The notes beneath the pieces are model-generated. The model was not told where the DNA came from. It ran no database searches and worked only from the letters and a program-made list of their open reading frames with translations. From the NCBI GenBank assembly GCA_965216395.1, contig OZ244156.1:186001-250000 (forward strand): 64,000 bases of DNA. Direction: 5' to 3'. Source of the DNA: CAZBXD01 sp965216395. GTDB lineage: Bacteria; Pseudomonadota; Alphaproteobacteria; Micavibrionales; SZUA-601. The position numbers were made by a program, and so were the translations under genes. This document shows positions 60,185 through 64,000 of the stretch, one piece after another. Within the stretch, counting starts at the first letter, position 1. Each line of letters starts with the position of its first letter.

Positions 60185-60828
60185 ATATCATTATTTTGGG
60201 GCCTCCAGGTGCGGGTAAAGGGACGCAAGCAAAATTTATAGAGGAAAGTTTTGGTATCGTACAGTTGTCAACAGGCGACATGTTGCGCAAACAAGTGGCT
60301 GAAGGCGATGAATTGGGTGCTCAGATAAAAAGCATCATGGATAGTGGCGCTTTGGTTCCAGATGATTTAATGATTGATTTAATATCAAAGCGCATTCTAG
60401 AGCCTGATTGTGCCAATGGTTTTATTCTTGATGGTTTCCCGCGTACAGCTGCACAGGCGCAAGCCTTGGATAAAATGCTTGATCAATATGATAAAAGTCT
60501 TAACGCTGTTATTCAAATTATTGTTGATGAAGACGCGTTGATTGATCGTATTACCGGACGTATTTCATGTCAGGCATGTGGTGCTAGTTATCACAAAGTG
60601 AATAATCCACCTGCTGTAGAAGGTGTTTGTGACGCTTGCGGAGAGGCTAAGCTTCATCACCGCAGTGATGACACGAAAGAGGCCGTTCATTCACGACTCG
60701 CAACATATCATGCAAACACAGCGCCGATTTTGCCTTATTATGCGGATAAAAATATATTAAATCAGGTCGATGGTATGGCTGGAATCGCACAAGTATCGGC
60801 TGAAATCGCTAAAACCTTGAAAAAATAA
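60181..60828 (+). CDS. adk: Adenylate kinase with zinc-type lid
   Basis: 215 residues. ATP + AMP to 2 ADP. P-loop GPPGAGKGTQ (7-16), AMP-site STGDMLR and GFPRTAAQAQAL. The lid has four cysteines (SCQACGAS, VCDACGEA), the zinc-binding form. Translationally coupled to secY. Confidence 0.98.
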   Translation: MNIIILGPPGAGKGTQAKFIEESFGIVQLSTGDMLRKQVAEGDELGAQIKSIMDSGALVPDDLMIDLISKRILEPDCANGFILDGFPRTAAQAQALDKMLDQYDKSLNAVIQIIVDEDALIDRITGRISCQACGASYHKVNNPPAVEGVCDACGEAKLHHRSDDTKEAVHSRLATYHANTAPILPYYADKNILNQVDGMAGIAQVSAEIAKTLKK

Positions 60829-60849
60829 CCAAAAATACGATTCTTTTTG

Positions 60850-60877
60850 TTGACCTTTGGTTGTTAATACATATAAT
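60850..60877 (+). promoter_or_regulatory. Promoter of the rpsM-rpsK-rpoA genes
   Basis: TTGACC (60850-60855) and TATAAT (60872-60877), spacer 16 nt; near-consensus. The leader is about 105 nt. Confidence 0.7.
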
Positions 60878-60988
60878 GCACGCACATTGCGTCTTCTTTT
60901 TAAAGAGGATGCACTTTTCGTGTCATAAATATGGCTAAGCTTAAGAGAATCGGGTAACCAATCCCGAATAATTAACAGGAGAGAAAAC

Positions 60989-61357
60989 GTGGCACGTATT
61001 GCTGGCGTAAATATACCAACTAAAAAGCGTGTTATCATCGGATTGACATATATCCATGGTATCGGGCGCACCGCTTCAGAGAAAATCTTAGAAGCAACTA
61101 AAATTTCACATGATCGCCGTGTGGCTGATTTGACAGATGATGAAATCGCAAAGATTCGTGATGAAATTGATGCAAATCACACGGTTGAAGGAGATCTTCG
61201 CCGCCAGGTTGCGATGAATATTAAACGATTGATGGATCTTGGCTGTTATCGCGGTCTAAGACACCGTAAAGGTCTTCCTGTACGTGGTCAGCGCACAAAG
61301 ACAAATGCGCGCACACGCAAAGGTAAAGCGGTTCCGATCGCTGGTAAAAAGAAATAG
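60989..61357 (+). CDS. rpsM: 30S ribosomal protein S13
   Basis: 122 residues (ARIAGVNIPTKKRVIIGLTY; GCYRGLRHRKGLPVRGQRT). Preceded by AGGAGAG. Confidence 0.98.
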   Translation: MARIAGVNIPTKKRVIIGLTYIHGIGRTASEKILEATKISHDRRVADLTDDEIAKIRDEIDANHTVEGDLRRQVAMNIKRLMDLGCYRGLRHRKGLPVRGQRTKTNARTRKGKAVPIAGKKK

Positions 61358-61371
61358 GTTAGGGGTTTAAG

Positions 61372-61761
61372 ATGGCAGTTTCTAAAAAAAGAACAAAGAA
61401 AAAGATTAAAAAGAATATCCTTTCGGGTATTGCGCATATTAATTCAACATTCAATAACACGATTGTGTCAATCACGGATGAACAGGGCAACTGTATTGCA
61501 TGGTCATCTGCTGGTTCACATGGTTTTTCTGGTTCGCGAAAATCAACACCTTTCGCAGCAGGTGTTGCGGCTGAAGATGCAGGTAAAAAAGCACAAGAAC
61601 ATGGTGTAAAAAACTTGACTATCCTTGTGAGAGGCGCGGGTTCAGGAAAAGAATCAGCAATGCGTAGTTTGAGTACATTAGGTTTTACTGTAAGTTCGAT
61701 TAAAGATGTAACGCCTATTCCTCATAATGGTTGTCGCCCACCTAAGCGTCGCCGCGTTTAA
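61372..61761 (+). CDS. rpsK: 30S ribosomal protein S11
   Basis: 129 residues (GIAHINSTFNNTIVSITDEQ; GPGSGKES-like GAGSGKESAMRSL; TPIPHNGCRPPKRRRV). Platform protein next to the Shine-Dalgarno helix. Confidence 0.98.
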   Translation: MAVSKKRTKKKIKKNILSGIAHINSTFNNTIVSITDEQGNCIAWSSAGSHGFSGSRKSTPFAAGVAAEDAGKKAQEHGVKNLTILVRGAGSGKESAMRSLSTLGFTVSSIKDVTPIPHNGCRPPKRRRV

Positions 61762-61795
61762 TTTAACATCAAGTAGATAATAGAGAGAGTTAATT

Positions 61796-62821
61796 GTGAT
61801 ACAAAAAAATTGGCAAGAGCTTATTAAACCTGAAAAACTTAGTATTAAGTCACAGGAAAAACGTGACGAAAATCGTTTCGGGACTATTGTTGCTGAACCT
61901 TTGGAACGTGGTTACGGTGTGACGATTGGCAATGCCCTTCGTCGTGTTTTGCTGTCATCTCTTCAAGGGGCAGCCGTTACAGCAATAAAGGTTCGCGGTG
62001 TTCTCCATGAATTCACAACAATTCCTGGCGTTCGTGAAGATGTAACAAATATCATTCTTAATGTGAAGCAAATTGCGATTAAAGCGGAAGAAGAATCAGC
62101 AAAATCTATGCATTTGAAGGTTAAAGGCCCTATGGAAGTGACGGCTGGTATGATTGATTGTCCTACGGGTCTACAAATTACAAATCCTGACCTTGTATTG
62201 TGTACACTTGACCATGATGCGGAATTAAACATTGAATTTACTGTTGAAACAGGTAAAGGCTATCGTCCTGCACAAGGAAATCGTCGTGAAGATGCCGGTA
62301 TTGGTGTTATCCCTGTCGATAGTATTTTTTCACCTGTTCGTAAGGTTTCGTATAAAGTGGAAAATACACGTGTTGGACAGATCACTGACTATGATAAATT
62401 ATCTATTGAAGTTGAAACAGACGGCAGTGTAACCCCTGAAGATGCGATTGCTTTTGCGGCACGTATATTACAAGATCAGTTACAAGTTTTCGTTAACTTT
62501 GCTGAGCCTGAGGCAGCGGCTGAGAAAAAAGAAGAAGATGAATTACCTTTCAACAAAAATCTACTTCGTAAGGTTGAAGAACTTGAACTTTCTGTCCGTT
62601 CTGCGAATTGTTTGAAAAACGATAATATTGTTTATATTGGCGATTTGGTTCAGAAATCAGAAAGTGATATGCTTCGTACCCCAAATTTTGGTCGTAAATC
62701 ACTGAACGAGATCAAAGAAGTCTTGGTTAATATGGGGCTTGGCTTAGGTATTTCTGTTCCAGAATGGCCACCTGAAAATATTGAAGAAATGGCTCGTAAA
62801 CTCGAAGAAAATCAATTTTAG
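61796..62821 (+). CDS. rpoA: RNA polymerase alpha subunit, GTG start
   Basis: 341 residues. N-terminal dimerisation domain (EPLERGYGVTIGNALRRVLL) and C-terminal domain (VEELELSVRSANCLKNDNI; LGRKSLNEIKEVL-type NFGRKSLNEIKEVL) for UP elements and activators. Start GTG with GAGAGAG upstream. Confidence 0.98.
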   Translation: MIQKNWQELIKPEKLSIKSQEKRDENRFGTIVAEPLERGYGVTIGNALRRVLLSSLQGAAVTAIKVRGVLHEFTTIPGVREDVTNIILNVKQIAIKAEEESAKSMHLKVKGPMEVTAGMIDCPTGLQITNPDLVLCTLDHDAELNIEFTVETGKGYRPAQGNRREDAGIGVIPVDSIFSPVRKVSYKVENTRVGQITDYDKLSIEVETDGSVTPEDAIAFAARILQDQLQVFVNFAEPEAAAEKKEEDELPFNKNLLRKVEELELSVRSANCLKNDNIVYIGDLVQKSESDMLRTPNFGRKSLNEIKEVLVNMGLGLGISVPEWPPENIEEMARKLEENQF

Positions 62822-62950
62822 GTTTAGCATTTTTAATGGATCAATCGGATCCGCTCTTGTTTTGACTAGGGATGCCTAGCTTGATAAGAAATACAATCCG
62901 TTTCGTACTGCGAAACATGAAAGCCACCGAGGTGGAGAGAAGGAGACACC

Positions 62951-63535
62951 ATGCGTCATGGTAAAAAGCTTAGAAAATTAAACCGCACAGCGAGTCATCG
63001 TAAAGCCATGTTTGCTAATTTGGCTTGTGCATTGATTAAACATGAACAGATTGTCACTACTTTGCCTAAGGCTAAGGAAATGCGTCGCATCATTGATCCG
63101 ATCATTACTTTGGGTAAAAAAGGTGGTTTGTCTAATTATCGTAAGGCCATAGCTGAATTGCGTGATGAAGCGATGGCTAAAAAACTATTTGATGTTTTAG
63201 CACCACGTTATGCGGAGCGAAACGGTGGTTATTCTCGTGTTCTTAAGGCGGGTTTTCGATATGGTGATGCGGCGCCTATGGCTGTGATTGAACTGATTGA
63301 TCGTGATGTAACGGCGCGTGGTAAAGACAGTGGCCCTGTTCAAAATGATAATAATGATTTTGAAATGGCTGAAACGGCAAAACCTGAAATTGCTAAGAAA
63401 GCAGAAAAAGAAAAGAAAAAAGCGCCCGCAGCGAAAAAAACCAAGGCTGCGTCAGCGACCAAAGCCAAATCAGCGTCTAAAAAAGCTCCTGCCGCCAAAG
63501 ATACGGCCAATACAAAAGGCACCGGCAAGCGCTAA
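62951..63535 (+). CDS. rplQ: 50S ribosomal protein L17 with long basic tail
   Basis: 194 residues. The L17 body ends about residue 118 (RHGKKLRKLNRTASHRKAM; RNGGYSRVLKAGFRYGDAA). A Lys/Ala-rich tail of about 75 residues follows (KKAEKEKKKAPAAKKTKAAS). Preceded by GGAGA; a weak promoter-like TTGACT/TAAGAA and a small hairpin CTAGG/CCTAG lie in the 129-nt gap after rpoA. Confidence 0.96.
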   Translation: MRHGKKLRKLNRTASHRKAMFANLACALIKHEQIVTTLPKAKEMRRIIDPIITLGKKGGLSNYRKAIAELRDEAMAKKLFDVLAPRYAERNGGYSRVLKAGFRYGDAAPMAVIELIDRDVTARGKDSGPVQNDNNDFEMAETAKPEIAKKAEKEKKKAPAAKKTKAASATKAKSASKKAPAAKDTANTKGTGKR

Positions 63536-63552
63536 TAAAAAAGATTTATACA

Positions 63553-63580
63553 AAAACCCTGCTTAAAGCAGGGTTTTTTA
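63553..63580 (+). terminator. Intrinsic terminator after rplQ
   Basis: AAACCCTGC and GCAGGGTTT pair with a 5-nt loop, followed by further T residues. Confidence 0.9.
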
Positions 63581-63615
63581 TTATCTGTACCAATGAAAGG
63601 CTTTAATGAGCAATT

Positions 63616-64000
63616 ATGCGAGAGATAGAAGAAAATATTTTTCATAAAAATATGAGTCCTTATCTATTTATTTTGAGAATCGCCCAATCTTTTAAAGGTT
63701 GGATATTTTTGACATCATTCTTTTTTGTCATGACCAGTTTGGGTAATTTCTTATGGCCGCTTTTCTTCGCATATATGACAGATACGTTGACCTTAAATAG
63801 CAGATAGACCATTATCAGATTGAAGTTGTTACCGGTATACTTACCTTTGGTTTGATAGTTTGGTTGATTGAAATTCTTGGTTTTGTTTTTGCTAATTATA
63901 TGGAGGCAAATATTGAACCAAGGATTTTAAACCATGTCCGTAACTATGTTTCAAAATACATTCTTAACCATAGCGTTTCATTTTATGGCGATCATCAAAG
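63616..64000 (+). pseudogene. ABC exporter (membrane-ATPase type) 5' part with frameshift, cut by window edge
   Basis: The first frame gives 63 residues with a membrane segment (SPYLFILRIAQSFKGWIFLT, FFLWPLF-type GNFLWPLFFAYMTDTLTL) and stops at TAG 63805-63807. The adjacent frame continues without a stop to the window end as DHYQIEVVTGILTFGLIVWL, then LGFVFANYMEANIEPRILNH and SFYGDHQ, the usual course of an MsbA-type exporter. Loss of one base near 63800 would explain this. The start is uncertain: an ATG at 63610 with AAAGG upstream is in another frame and stops after 13 codons. Confidence 0.65.

Overview
The window looks like chromosomal DNA of a low-GC alphaproteobacterium. The evidence is the form of the core genes: EF-Tu of 391 residues in two nearly identical copies, RpoB of about 1401 and RpoC of 1391 residues, an NlpC/P60 hydrolase with the N-terminal layout usual in alphaproteobacteria, and a FeS-type photolyase followed by a DUF2256 gene. 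No finer placement can be supported from sequence alone.

Layout. 1-2584 (minus): infC, apparently starting with AUC, then a YunG-like gene overlapping its stop, a membrane protein and an NlpC/P60 hydrolase cut by the window edge. 2746-4598 (minus): a 111-residue protein and an SGNH-type esterase with a lectin-like N-terminus, behind a short leader with its own terminator. 4788-11451: LD-carboxypeptidase, tRNA-Gly, first tuf, CYTH protein, photolyase, DUF2256 protein, Kef-type antiporter. 11841-13526: an AT-rich CHASE histidine kinase. 13522-22338: an 8.8-kb integrative island in the 3' part of tRNA-Trp, bounded by 51-bp identical repeats. It carries a nitrate/sulfonate-type ABC importer with a divergent TrmB-like regulator, a lipoprotein, a frameshifted membrane gene, an XRE regulator, small plasmid/phage-type genes, an excisionase-like gene and a tyrosine integrase. 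22469-27535: a second TrmB-like regulator divergent from an outer-membrane-like protein and a sodium:solute symporter, then a 660-residue orphan protein bracketed by 37-bp direct repeats.

From 27680 to 63535 lies the transcription/translation supercluster: secE-nusG, rplKA, rplJL, rpoB, rpoC, rpsL-rpsG-fusA-tuf, the S10 and spc genes, secY-adk, rpsM-rpsK-rpoA-rplQ. It is interrupted twice. A reverse-strand solute-binding protein/symporter/SDR module with a divergent winged-helix regulator sits between rplA and rplJ. A cytidine deaminase and an unknown 122-residue gene sit between rpoB and rpoC. The window ends in a frameshifted ABC exporter gene.

Common theme outside the core genes: three times in about 20 kb a winged-helix regulator with a long effector domain stands divergent from an uptake system. 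Two of these regulators are clear paralogues, one inside the island and one just beyond its right end, and their intergenic regions share the 9-mer GACAACTAT. Transcription/translation genes are expressed from several recognisable sigma70-like promoters, with terminators after tuf copy 1, rplA, rpoC, rplO and rplQ.
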